64,000 nt of DNA from Streptomyces anulatus (GTDB lineage: Bacteria; Actinomycetota; Actinomycetes; Streptomycetales; Streptomycetaceae). The notes below the pieces were generated by a model, which ran no database searches, was not told the origin of the DNA, and worked only from the letters and a program-made list of their open reading frames with translations. How positions within the stretch are numbered: position 1 is the stretch's first letter; each line of letters begins with the position of its first letter. This document shows positions 8,628-17,194 of this stretch, one piece after another. A program made the translations under genes and the position numbers. The stretch is from assembly GCF_014650675.1 (NCBI RefSeq), contig NZ_BMVK01000006.1:372001-436000 (forward strand), written 5' to 3'.

Positions 8628-10087
8628 TACATGATGCCGAAGAGGATGCCCGCCCCGAGCACCACGAGCGAGGTGAGCACGGCCCACTTGACGGTGAAGC
8701 GGGTGTGGTCGCCGAACTCGACCTTCGCCATGCCGACGAGGACGTACACGGCGGGCACGAGCGGCGAGGACATGTGCAGGGCCTGACCGGCCAGGGAGGC
8801 GCGGGCGATCTCCAGCGGCGAGACCCCGTGGGCCGCGCCCGCCTCGGCGAGGACGGGGAGGACGCCGAAGTAGAAGCCGTCGTTGGACATGAAGTAGGTG
8901 AGCGGCAGGCTGAGCAGGCCGGTGACGATGGCCATGTGCGGGCCCATCGCGTCGGGGACCGCGCCGACGACCCAGTCGGCCATGTTCTCGACCATGCCGG
9001 TGCCGGTGAGGACTCCGGTGAAGACGGCGGCCGCGAAGACCATGCCGGAGACGTTGAGGACGTTGTCGGCGTGCGCGGCGATCCGGGCCCGCTGGTCGGG
9101 CATGTGGGGGAAGTTGACGGTGAGCGCGAGGGCCGCGCCGAGCAGGAAGAGCACCGGGATCGGCATCAGTTCCATGATCATCGCCGTCAGCAGGGCGGCG
9201 GTGAGTCCGGCGTTGAACCAGTAGAGCTTCGGGCGGAGCGTGGACCGGTTGGGGTCGAGGCCCTGGAACTCCTCGTCGTCGGCCTCGTCCGCGGGGCCGG
9301 CCGCGGGATCGGCGTCGGCGCCGGTCCCCGTACCGCCCCCGGAGGCGGAGGCGCCCTTGCGGAGGCGGTCCTCGCCGCCGGCGCCGCCGGTGCTGCCGCC
9401 GCGCGTGCTGCCCGCGCCGGTGGACACGGTCTCCTGCTCCGGCTCCCGGGCGAGCGCCTCGTCGAGCGTCAGCATGCCCAGGCGCTTGCGCTCCCGGAGG
9501 CCGAGCACGTACGCCAGCACGAACACGGCGAGCAGACCCATGGCCAGCGCCGGGATCATCGGCACGAAGATCTCGGAGGCGTCCAGCTTGAGGGCGGTGG
9601 CGGCACGGGCGGTGGGGCCGCCCCAGGGGAGGGTGTTCATGACGCCGTTGGCGGTGGCCGCGACGCCGGTCATGACGACCAGGCTCATCTTCAGGCGTTT
9701 GTAGAGGGGATACATCGCCGAGACGGTGATCATGAAGGTGGTGGAACCGTCGCCGTCCAGCGAGACGATCGCGGCGAGCACCGCCGTACCGACGACGATG
9801 CGCATCGGGTCGGCCCGGCAGAACTTCAGGATGCCCCGGACGATCGGGGCGAACAGGCCGACGTCGATCATCACGCCGAAGTAGACGATGGCGAACATCA
9901 GCATGGCCGCGGTGGGCGCGAGGTTACCGACGCCTTCGATGACGTAGTCGCCGAGCTGCGCTCCCTGTCCGACGGCGACACAGAACAGTGCGGGGATCAG
10001 TACCAGCGCCGCGATCGGCGACATCTTCTTCGTCATGATCAGGACCAGGAAGGTCGCGATCATGGCGAAGCCGAGGATTGTCAGCAT
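8627..10087 (-). CDS. CitMHS family citrate-metal symporter
   Basis: A 486-residue polytopic membrane protein. The N-terminus MLTILGFAMIATFLVLIMTK, the segment SLDGDGSTTFMITVSAMYPLYKR (two halves near 105 and 115) and NTLPWGGPTARA near 150 are characteristic of CitM/CitH carriers, which import citrate complexed with Mg or Ca using protons. A 60-residue Gly/Ser/Asp-rich cytoplasmic loop lies near residues 205-265. It is the first gene of a pair with the MFS transporter, to which it is joined by a TAATG overlap. A 17-bp imperfect inverted repeat lies about 80 bases upstream. Confidence 0.92.
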   Translation of the reverse strand: MLTILGFAMIATFLVLIMTKKMSPIAALVLIPALFCVAVGQGAQLGDYVIEGVGNLAPTAAMLMFAIVYFGVMIDVGLFAPIVRGILKFCRADPMRIVVGTAVLAAIVSLDGDGSTTFMITVSAMYPLYKRLKMSLVVMTGVAATANGVMNTLPWGGPTARAATALKLDASEIFVPMIPALAMGLLAVFVLAYVLGLRERKRLGMLTLDEALAREPEQETVSTGAGSTRGGSTGGAGGEDRLRKGASASGGGTGTGADADPAAGPADEADDEEFQGLDPNRSTLRPKLYWFNAGLTAALLTAMIMELMPIPVLFLLGAALALTVNFPHMPDQRARIAAHADNVLNVSGMVFAAAVFTGVLTGTGMVENMADWVVGAVPDAMGPHMAIVTGLLSLPLTYFMSNDGFYFGVLPVLAEAGAAHGVSPLEIARASLAGQALHMSSPLVPAVYVLVGMAKVEFGDHTRFTVKWAVLTSLVVLGAGILFGIM

Positions 10088-10163
10088 GGGGGATACCTAA
10101 CGTTCATCCTTGAACTCCCACCGGTCTCGGCGGTCCGGATGACGTTAGGGGCGCTCTCGCGGC

Positions 10164-10180
10164 GTTAACAAGATGTTGAC
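10164..10180. promoter_or_regulatory. Imperfect inverted repeat upstream of citrate carrier
   Basis: GTTAACAAGATGTTGAC is a 17-bp imperfect palindrome in the 135-bp gap upstream of the CitMHS gene. On the minus strand a TTGACC box lies further upstream near 10206-10211. The repeat is a candidate binding site for a citrate- or carbon-responsive regulator; nothing links it to a specific protein. Confidence 0.35.
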
Positions 10181-10222
10181 GTGTGAGCAATACGAGCAAA
10201 ACCCCAGGTCAACACGGTGATG

Positions 10223-12430
10223 CTAGAGAGCGGGGGTCACGGAGACCGGAATGGCGTTCAGTACGGCGGTGCCGGACAGCGGATCCAGGAGCGTCCCGTC
10301 GAGCAGCTGGTTCACGTTCGCCCCCGGGTGGGCGGCGGCGACCGCCATACGGGTGCCGGGGCGGCTGTGGCCCCAGCCGTGCGGCAGGCTCACCACCCCG
10401 CTGCGCACGGTGTCGGTGATCTCGGCGGGGGCCTCGATCCCGCCGCCCGACGACTCGATCCGGGCGGTGGCCCCGTCCACGAGCCCGAGGCGGGCCGCGT
10501 CGTCGGGGTGGATCTGGAGGGTGCAGACGTTGGACCCGCCGGTGAGCGAGCCGACGTTGTGCATCCAGCTGTTGTTGGACCGCAGATGGCGGCGGCCGAC
10601 GAGGACGAGCGGGGCGGGCCGGTCGCCCAGTGCCCGGCGCAGCCGCGGCAGATCGGCGGCGATCGGCTCCGGGAGCAGTTCGATGCGGCCGGAGCGGGTG
10701 CGCAGGACCTCCGTGACACGGGGTTTCAGCGGGCCGAGGTCGATGCCGTGCGGGTGGGCGAGGAGCTGTTCCAGCGTCAGCCCGTACGGGCCGAGGCGCA
10801 GCATCAGGTCCAGTCGCCGTTCGGGGCCGTTCTCGCCGGTGAGACCGGCGGCCAGCTCCTCCGGGGCCCCGGCGCGGGTGAGGGCGGTGCCGATGGCCTG
10901 GTCGTCGACGGCGGACGGCGGCGCGCCGTGCAGGCCGCTCACCGCGAGGACGAGCCGGGCGTGGATCTCGCTCTCGTCCATCCGGCCGTCCTCCAGGGGC
11001 ACGGCGGCGCGGGTGTAGCGGACCTGGTTGTGCACGGCGAAGCCGTTGAACGCGAAGTCGAAGTGGGCGCTCTGCGAGGGCGGCGGCGGGGGAAGGACGA
11101 CGTCGGCGTGCCGGGAGGTCTCGTTCAGGTACGGGTCGACGCTGACCATGAAGTCGAGTCCGTCGGCGAGGGCCGCGTCGAGGCGGTCGCCGTCGGGCGC
11201 GGAGAGCACGGGGTTGGCCGCGATGACCAGCAGGGCGCGGATGCGGCCCTCGCCCGGGGTGTCGATCTCCTCGGCCAGGGCGGCGATGGGCAGTTCGCCC
11301 TTGGCCTCGGGGTGCCCGGAGACCCGGCTCGACCAGCGGCCGAGCGCGAAGCCCTTGCCCGGGACGGCTTTACGCGTCCCTGGTTCGGCGGGCCGCGGGG
11401 CGCGCGCGGTCGCGGAGAGCGGGAACAGCGCGCCGCCCGGCCGGTCGAGGTTGCCGGTGAGGATGTTGAGGACGTCCACCAGCCAGCTGGCGAGGGTGCC
11501 GTGCTCGACGGTGCAGCTGCCGATGCGCCCGTAGACGGCGGCGGTGGGGGCGGCGGCGAGTTCGCGGGCGATGGCGGTGATGGTGTCCGCGTCCACGTCG
11601 CAGGCGGCGGCCACGGCGTCCGGGGTGAAGCCGTCGAGGGCGGCGGCCAGTTCGTCGATCCCCTCCAGGTGTCCGGCGAGCGGACCGGGGTCGGCGAGCT
11701 TCTCGTCGATGAGCGTGTGCGCGAGCGCGGCCAGCAGCAGGGCGTCCGCGCCGGGCCGGATCGCGACGTGCCGGTCGGCGAGGCGGGCGGTGCGGGTGCG
11801 GCGCGGGTCGATGACGGTGAGGGTGCCGCCGCGCCTGCGCAGGGCCTTGAGCCGGCCGGGGAAGTCGGGGGCGGTGCAGAGACTGCCGTTGGACTCCAGC
11901 GGGTTGGCCCCGATGAGGAGGAGGTGGTCGGTGCGGTCGAGGTCCGGTACGGGGATGGCGTGCGCGTCGCCGAAGAGCAGGCCGCTGGAGACGTGCTTGG
12001 GCATCTGGTCCAGGGTGCTCGCGGTGAACACGTTGCGGGTGCGCAGCGCCCCGAGCAGCAGGGGCGGGTAGAGGGAGCCCGCCATCGTGTGCACGTTGGG
12101 GTTGCCGAGGACCACGCCGACCGCGTTCGGCCCGTGGGTCTTCGTCAGCTCCGGTATCCGTGCGGCGATCAGGTCGAACGCCTCGCTCCAGGCAGCCTCG
12201 CGCAACTCCCCGTCGTCGCCGCGCACGAGGGGGACGCGCAGCCGGTCGGGGTCGGCGTCGAGCCCTCCGAAGGAGGCCCCCTTGGGGCAGATGAAGCCCC
12301 GGCTGAAGATGTCGTCGCGGTCGCCGCGCGCACCGGTGACGGTGGTTCCCTCGATGGTCAGGGTGAGGCCGCAGGTGGCTTCGCAGAGGGGGCAGATACG
12401 CGGTGCGGTGCGGGTGTTGTCGTGGGACAT
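10223..12430 (-). CDS. Molybdopterin-dependent oxidoreductase (formate dehydrogenase/BisC-like)
   Basis: This 735-residue protein begins with a [4Fe-4S] ligand set, C13, C16, C20 and C48 (CPLCEATC and then ICPKG), followed by the Mo-bis-MGD fold. Family landmarks are GANPLESNGS near 185, DPRRTRTARLADRHV near 220, and a C-terminal molybdopterin dinucleotide-binding domain (RSNNSWMHNVGSL near 625, then PHGWGHSRPGTR). It resembles cytoplasmic formate dehydrogenase or assimilatory reductase relatives; with no partner electron-transfer subunit beside it the substrate is open. ATG 12430 has GGGGAGG a few bases upstream. There is no Tat signal, so it should be cytoplasmic. Confidence 0.88.
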   Translation of the reverse strand: MSHDNTRTAPRICPLCEATCGLTLTIEGTTVTGARGDRDDIFSRGFICPKGASFGGLDADPDRLRVPLVRGDDGELREAAWSEAFDLIAARIPELTKTHGPNAVGVVLGNPNVHTMAGSLYPPLLLGALRTRNVFTASTLDQMPKHVSSGLLFGDAHAIPVPDLDRTDHLLLIGANPLESNGSLCTAPDFPGRLKALRRRGGTLTVIDPRRTRTARLADRHVAIRPGADALLLAALAHTLIDEKLADPGPLAGHLEGIDELAAALDGFTPDAVAAACDVDADTITAIARELAAAPTAAVYGRIGSCTVEHGTLASWLVDVLNILTGNLDRPGGALFPLSATARAPRPAEPGTRKAVPGKGFALGRWSSRVSGHPEAKGELPIAALAEEIDTPGEGRIRALLVIAANPVLSAPDGDRLDAALADGLDFMVSVDPYLNETSRHADVVLPPPPPSQSAHFDFAFNGFAVHNQVRYTRAAVPLEDGRMDESEIHARLVLAVSGLHGAPPSAVDDQAIGTALTRAGAPEELAAGLTGENGPERRLDLMLRLGPYGLTLEQLLAHPHGIDLGPLKPRVTEVLRTRSGRIELLPEPIAADLPRLRRALGDRPAPLVLVGRRHLRSNNSWMHNVGSLTGGSNVCTLQIHPDDAARLGLVDGATARIESSGGGIEAPAEITDTVRSGVVSLPHGWGHSRPGTRMAVAAAHPGANVNQLLDGTLLDPLSGTAVLNAIPVSVTPAL

Positions 12431-12648
12431 GGGCCCTCCCCGGGGCGGCGGCGGTGGCAGGACGACGTCGGCGACATGGACCGGGCGGGCGTGGGAGCCC
12501 CGGCACGGGCGAGCATACCGACCGGTACGCACGGTGGGGAGGTGTTGCGCGGAGGAGAAGGCGAGGAGGGAGCGAGCGGGCCCCACCACGGACCCCGATC
12601 ACGGACCCGACCACGAACCCGCCCAGGGACCGGGCCAGGGATCCCCGC

Positions 12649-13266
12649 TCAGTCGAGCGTCTGGGCGAGGTAGGACCTGACCAGGGTCCGCGTCTCGGCG
12701 ACGATGGCCGCGTCCCCCGACGGTTCGGTGCGGAAGGCCAGTTGGAGGAGCGCGTCGGCGGCCTCGACGCTCACCAGGATCGCCCGGTACAGCCCCTCGT
12801 CGGGCCGGCGGCCGAGGTGGCCCGCGAGCAGTACGGCGAGCCGGTCCGCCAGGCGCCGGTTGGCGTCGTCCGCCGCGTCGGCCGGGAGCGGTGGCCCGAA
12901 ATCGACGAGCGCGAAGCCGGGGACGCTCCGCTTCATCGCCAGGTACTCGTCGAGCACCGCGTCGATGGCGGCCCGCCAGTCGGCGGCGGGGAGGTCCGCG
13001 AGCCGGGCCGTGATGCGGTCGGCGTAGGTGTCCAGGTTGCGCAGGGCGAGGGCGTCGACGAGCGCGCGCTTGTTGGAGAAGAACCGGTAGACGGAGCCGA
13101 TGGGCACCTCGGCGCGCTCCGCGACGGCCCGGGTGGTGAGCTGCTCGTATCCGGTCTCGTCGAGGAGGCCTGCGCAGGAGTCGAGTATCCGGGCCAGCCG
13201 GTCGGCGCTGCGCTGCTGCACGGGGGCGCGGCGGAGGTTCGGGTTGACATGGGGCACGGGCCCCAT
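12649..13266 (-). CDS. TetR family transcriptional regulator
   Basis: A 205-residue regulator with the HTH in TTRAVAERAEVPIGSVYRFF (about residues 43-62) and a TetR_C-like domain of the group seen in VDFGPPLP-containing proteins. ATG 13266 (MGPVPHVNPNLRRAP) is the first plausible start; the open frame upstream is Arg/Pro-rich and lacks a ribosome-binding site. It is divergent from hmgA across 227 bases that hold a good promoter and an inverted repeat, so control of hmgA is possible but unproven. Confidence 0.88.
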   Translation of the reverse strand: MGPVPHVNPNLRRAPVQQRSADRLARILDSCAGLLDETGYEQLTTRAVAERAEVPIGSVYRFFSNKRALVDALALRNLDTYADRITARLADLPAADWRAAIDAVLDEYLAMKRSVPGFALVDFGPPLPADAADDANRRLADRLAVLLAGHLGRRPDEGLYRAILVSVEAADALLQLAFRTEPSGDAAIVAETRTLVRSYLAQTLD

Positions 13267-13404
13267 GATGCCGTGCCCACTCCACCGGGCGGACGGCAGT
13301 GGCTGCCCGGCGGACGGCGGCGGCGCCCGGCGCCGGGAACCCCCGTCTCCCCGCACCCGCCGCCACGAGCGCGACACGGGCCCCGAATGGCGCGATGTAT
13401 GCCG

Positions 13405-13444
13405 TTGACGTGCCCCGCTCTGATTCCTACGGTAGTACATAGGA
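13405..13444 (+). promoter_or_regulatory. Likely hmgA promoter with overlapping inverted repeat
   Basis: TTGACG (13405-13410) and TACGGT (13428-13433) are separated by 17 bases, a good housekeeping-sigma promoter reading toward hmgA with a leader of roughly 50 bases. An inverted repeat TCCTA-N10-TAGGA (13425-13444) covers the -10 box and the expected start of transcription, which is where a repressor would bind. The cognate regulator could be the divergent TetR protein or the GntR protein downstream (inference). Confidence 0.55.
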
Positions 13445-13493
13445 TTCGTCGTCCGGCGGATCCGATGGCTTTCTTGGGCACCGGGAGTGCGGG

Positions 13494-14813
13494 ATGAGCG
13501 CGATCGACCAGGCGAGGAAGACGGCCGAGGGGCTGACGTATTCCTCGGGCTTCGGCAACGAGCACGGCTCGGAGGCGGTTCCCGGGGCGCTGCCGCACGG
13601 CCGCAACTCCCCCCAGCGCGCCCCGCTCGGGCTGTACGCGGAACAGCTGAGCGGCTCCGCCTTCACCGAGCCGCGCGCGGACAACCGCCGTTCCTGGCTC
13701 TACCGGATCCGCCCCTCGGCCGCCCACCCGGCGTTCACCCGGACCGACAACGGGGGCCTGCGTACCGCGCCCTTCACCGAGACGGTGCCGGACCCGAACC
13801 GGCTGCGCTGGAACCCGCTGCCCGACCCCGCGCCCGGCACGGACTTCCTGAGCGGCCTGTGGACCCTCGGCGGCAACGGCGACGCCGCGCAGCGCACCGG
13901 TATGGCGATCCACCTGTACAACGCCGACACCTCGATGACGGACCGCGTGTTCAGCGACTCCGACGGCGAGCTGCTGATCGTCCCCGAGCGCGGCGGACTG
14001 CTGCTGCGCACCGAACTGGGCCTGCTGCGCGCCGAGCCGGGTCATGTCGCGCTGATCCCGCGCGGGATCCGCTTCCGGGTGGAGCTGCTGGAGGAGACCG
14101 CGCGCGGTTACGTCTGCGAGAACTACGGCCGCCCGTTCGCGCTGCCCGATCTCGGCCCGATCGGCGCCAACGGCCTGGCGAACGCCCGGGACTTCCTCGC
14201 GCCCGTCGCCGCGTACGAGGACCACGAGGGCCCGGTGGAGGTGGTCAACAAGTTCTGCGGGAACCTCTGGTCGGCGACGTACGGCCACTCGCCGCTCGAC
14301 GTGGTGGCCTGGCACGGCAACCACACCCCGTACGTCTACGACCTGCGCCGGTTCAACGTGATCGGCACGATCAGCTACGACCACCCCGATCCGTCGATCT
14401 TCACGGTGCTGACCTCGCCGTCCGACACCCCGGGGCTGGCCGGGGTGGACTTCGTCGTCTTCGCCCCGCGCTGGCTGGTCGGCGAGGACACCTTCCGCCC
14501 GCCGTACTTCCACCGCAATGTGATGAGCGAGTACATGGGCCTGATCGACGGGGCGTACGACGCGAAGGCGGACGGCTTCGTCCCGGGCGGCGGCTCCCTG
14601 CACAACATGATGTCGGCGCACGGCCCGGACCGGGCGACCTTCGACCGGGCGAGCGCGGCGGAGCTGAAGCCGCAGAAGATCGACGACGGCCTGGCCTTCA
14701 TGTTCGAGACCCGCTGGCCGGTCACGGCGACCGCGCAGGCAGCCGCCGCCGAACACCTGCAGCGCGGCTACGACGACGTGTGGCAGGGTCTGAGCCGCAA
14801 CTTCCGGCCGTAG
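13494..14813 (+). CDS. hmgA: Homogentisate 1,2-dioxygenase
   Basis: A 439-residue protein, the usual length for this enzyme, which opens the ring of homogentisate to maleylacetoacetate in tyrosine and phenylalanine breakdown. It starts with the family sequence YSSGFGNEHGSEA and carries the iron ligands in YFHRNVMSEYMGL (His and Glu near residues 340-346) and in LHNMMSAHGPD (His near 375). No maleylacetoacetate isomerase or fumarylacetoacetase gene is present in the window. The GntR gene starts 35 bases downstream on the same strand and may be cotranscribed. Confidence 0.96.
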   Translation: MSAIDQARKTAEGLTYSSGFGNEHGSEAVPGALPHGRNSPQRAPLGLYAEQLSGSAFTEPRADNRRSWLYRIRPSAAHPAFTRTDNGGLRTAPFTETVPDPNRLRWNPLPDPAPGTDFLSGLWTLGGNGDAAQRTGMAIHLYNADTSMTDRVFSDSDGELLIVPERGGLLLRTELGLLRAEPGHVALIPRGIRFRVELLEETARGYVCENYGRPFALPDLGPIGANGLANARDFLAPVAAYEDHEGPVEVVNKFCGNLWSATYGHSPLDVVAWHGNHTPYVYDLRRFNVIGTISYDHPDPSIFTVLTSPSDTPGLAGVDFVVFAPRWLVGEDTFRPPYFHRNVMSEYMGLIDGAYDAKADGFVPGGGSLHNMMSAHGPDRATFDRASAAELKPQKIDDGLAFMFETRWPVTATAQAAAAEHLQRGYDDVWQGLSRNFRP

Positions 14814-14848
14814 ACGGCGGAAGGCCGGAGGGGACGGGACGGGACGAC

Positions 14849-15724
14849 GTGACAGAGAGCCAGGAGAGAGCCGGGGCGGATGCCCAAGGGACCGACGGCG
14901 ACGCCACGACCGGGACCGACGGGGGCGCAGTCGTCGGGGCCGGGGCGGACGCCCAGGCGGTCCCGGTGCCGCACCCGCCGGCCTTCGCCCCCGACTCCCT
15001 CGTCCTGAACCGGAAGCTACCGCTCTGGTATCAGGTCTCCCAGTCCCTCCGAGCCTCCATACTGGGCCGCCCGCAGGACGCCTCCGCCCGGCTGCCCACC
15101 GAGGAGCAGCTCGCCGCGCACTACGGGGTCAGCGTGCTCACGATGCGCCAGGCGCTCAAGGAGCTGGAGACGGAAGGACTGATCAGCCGGCACCGGCGGC
15201 GCGGCACGTTCATCGAGCCGCGCGCCCGGCGGGTCTCCCCGGTCCGGCTGCTGGGCTCGGTCGACGCGATCGTGGCCCAGCAGTCCGGGGAGGCGACGAC
15301 CGTTCTCGGCCACGGTCCGACGGCGGTGCCCGGTGATCTCGCCGAGTTCTTCCCGGACTGCGCCGAGGTGACCTGCTACCGGCGGCTGCGCCGCGACGAG
15401 GAGAGCGACGAGCCCACCAACTGGGCGGAGAACGCGGTCCGTCCCGACATCGCCGCCCGGATCGACGTCGCCGACCTCGAACGCTGGCCGATGACCAAGG
15501 TCCTGCGTGACGTCGTCGGGGTGAGGATCTCCCGGATCACCGACACGGTGGAGGCCCGGCTCGCCGACCCCGTCACCGCCGAGCTGCTCCAGGTCCCGCT
15601 GCTCAGCCCGATCCTGCACTACACGGGCGTGACGTACGACGAGGAGGGGCGCGTGGTGGACGTGGCCCGGATCCGCTACCGGGGCGACCGGTTCTCCTTC
15701 TCCGTGACGGTGGAGGCCCACTGA
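14849..15724 (+). CDS. GntR family regulator (HutC-like, UTRA domain)
   Basis: The 291-residue protein has a low-complexity, Gly/Asp/Ala-rich N-terminal 60 residues, a GntR winged helix (RLPTEEQLAAHYGVSVLTMR near residues 80-100, then EGLISRHRRRGTFI), and a C-terminal UTRA effector domain. GTG 14849 is taken as start with a purine-rich GGAGGGG upstream; an internal start near the HTH cannot be excluded. Lying just behind hmgA, it may control aromatic amino-acid catabolism, with a small carboxylic ligand (inference). Confidence 0.88.
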   Translation: MTESQERAGADAQGTDGDATTGTDGGAVVGAGADAQAVPVPHPPAFAPDSLVLNRKLPLWYQVSQSLRASILGRPQDASARLPTEEQLAAHYGVSVLTMRQALKELETEGLISRHRRRGTFIEPRARRVSPVRLLGSVDAIVAQQSGEATTVLGHGPTAVPGDLAEFFPDCAEVTCYRRLRRDEESDEPTNWAENAVRPDIAARIDVADLERWPMTKVLRDVVGVRISRITDTVEARLADPVTAELLQVPLLSPILHYTGVTYDEEGRVVDVARIRYRGDRFSFSVTVEAH

Positions 15725-15795
15725 CCCAGCCCCACGGGGACGCCGCCCGCCGTTACGATGCGAACGGGTGACGGCGGACAGGGGAGGACGGGCAG

Positions 15796-17124
15796 GTGCC
15801 AGCGCACGGGACAGCGGCGGCCGACGGCGACGAGAAAGCCCCTTCCTCGCCTCCGGGGACGCCCGAACCGCCGGACGGACTCCCGTCGCCGGACGGGCTC
15901 CTGTCGCTGGACGAGCTGATGCCGTGGTCCGTACGGCCGCTCCGGACCGGCCGCGCCTGGGTGAGCGGCCCCGACCCCGTGGCACTCCGGGCCCGTTGGG
16001 AACGGCTGGCCGCCGCCGGCCCCGCCGAGCAGGAACGGCTGTTCGCGCCCACCCGTTCCCGTACGCCGCACACCTCGGTCGCGGCCCTGCCCGGCCGGTC
16101 CGCCGGAACGGGCCGCTTCGCCCGGACCCCGGGCCCCTGCCCCGACCCCGTACGGATCCTGCACGGCCCCTACGACGAACAGTGGCTGCTCCCCGACCAC
16201 CGGCTGATCGACGCGGCCCGTCCGGAGCTGTGGCGGGTCGCCGACGGGCGGCAGCTCTTCGTGGTCGAGCACAGCGCCGCACCCGGGGATTCCGGGCCGG
16301 CCCTGTCCGTGACCACGCTGCTGCCCGACGGGCACTCCCCCGCCGGGCGGCCCGGCCGGATCAGGCCGCTCTACCGCAGGCCCGGCGGCGCGGAACCCAA
16401 CCTGGCTCCGGGACTCCCGGACCTGCTGCGCGAGCGGCTCGGCGGCGCGGCGGAGCCGGACGCGTTCACCCCGGAGGCGGTGCTGGCCTGGGTCCTGGCC
16501 GCCGCCCGGCCCTCCGCCACCGGCCCCCGGGTCCCGTTGCCGGCCGACGCGGAGGTGTGGTCGTCGGGGGTGGCGCTCGGCCGGGAGCTGATGCGGCTCC
16601 AGTTGCGCGGGTCCCGGGGCGGGGAGCGGCCCCGCCTGCCGGGCGGGCGCAGGCCCTATGTGCGGGCGGCCCTCCCGGCCCGTCCCACGGAGCTGGTCCA
16701 TGACGCCGGGGACGAGGCGCTGATCGTCGGCGACGGCCGGATCTCTCCGGTGCCCGCGCCGGCCTGGGAGTTCACGGTGGGCGGGGTGCGGGTGCTGGAG
16801 CTCTGGTTCGGGCGCCGGGCCGCGGCGGCGACGGGCCGGGCGCCCGACGGGGCCGCCCCGGACGGGCTGGACGCGGTCGGTGCGCGCGGCTGGCCCCGGG
16901 AGTGGACCTCGGAGCTGCTCGAACTCATCACCGTACTGGCCCTGCTGGACGGCACGGCGGGGGCCCGGCAGGAGTTGCGGGCGGCGCTGGGGACGGGCCC
17001 GCTGATCGGGCCGGCCGAGCTGCGGGCGGCCGGGGTGCTGCCGGTGCCGTCCTCGGCCCGGCGTCCCGCATCGGTTCTGGGGCACCAGGAGGAGGGCCCG
17101 GAGGGGCAGTTCGCGCTGCTGTAG
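15796..17124 (+). CDS. Type ISP restriction/modification C-terminal-like protein
   Basis: This 442-residue protein starts at GTG 15796 with GGGAGGA upstream. From memory it matches Streptomyces proteins annotated as type ISP restriction/modification enzyme: the segments PTRSRTPHTSVAALPG, PYDEQWLLPDHRLIDAARPE (about residues 120-140) and FVVEHS, and IRPLYRRPGGAEPNLAPGL near 195, are typical of the ISP C-terminal specificity region. It has no helicase, nuclease or methyltransferase motif, so it is a stand-alone target-recognition-like domain. It follows the GntR gene by 71 bases. A role in DNA restriction is doubtful without partners. Confidence 0.6.
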   Translation: MPAHGTAAADGDEKAPSSPPGTPEPPDGLPSPDGLLSLDELMPWSVRPLRTGRAWVSGPDPVALRARWERLAAAGPAEQERLFAPTRSRTPHTSVAALPGRSAGTGRFARTPGPCPDPVRILHGPYDEQWLLPDHRLIDAARPELWRVADGRQLFVVEHSAAPGDSGPALSVTTLLPDGHSPAGRPGRIRPLYRRPGGAEPNLAPGLPDLLRERLGGAAEPDAFTPEAVLAWVLAAARPSATGPRVPLPADAEVWSSGVALGRELMRLQLRGSRGGERPRLPGGRRPYVRAALPARPTELVHDAGDEALIVGDGRISPVPAPAWEFTVGGVRVLELWFGRRAAAATGRAPDGAAPDGLDAVGARGWPREWTSELLELITVLALLDGTAGARQELRAALGTGPLIGPAELRAAGVLPVPSSARRPASVLGHQEEGPEGQFALL

Positions 17125-17194
17125 CGGCGGGCCGGGGAGTCCGCGGGGCGGGCGGAGGTGGCAGAAGCACCGGTCAGGGGGTAAGCACGGGGTC

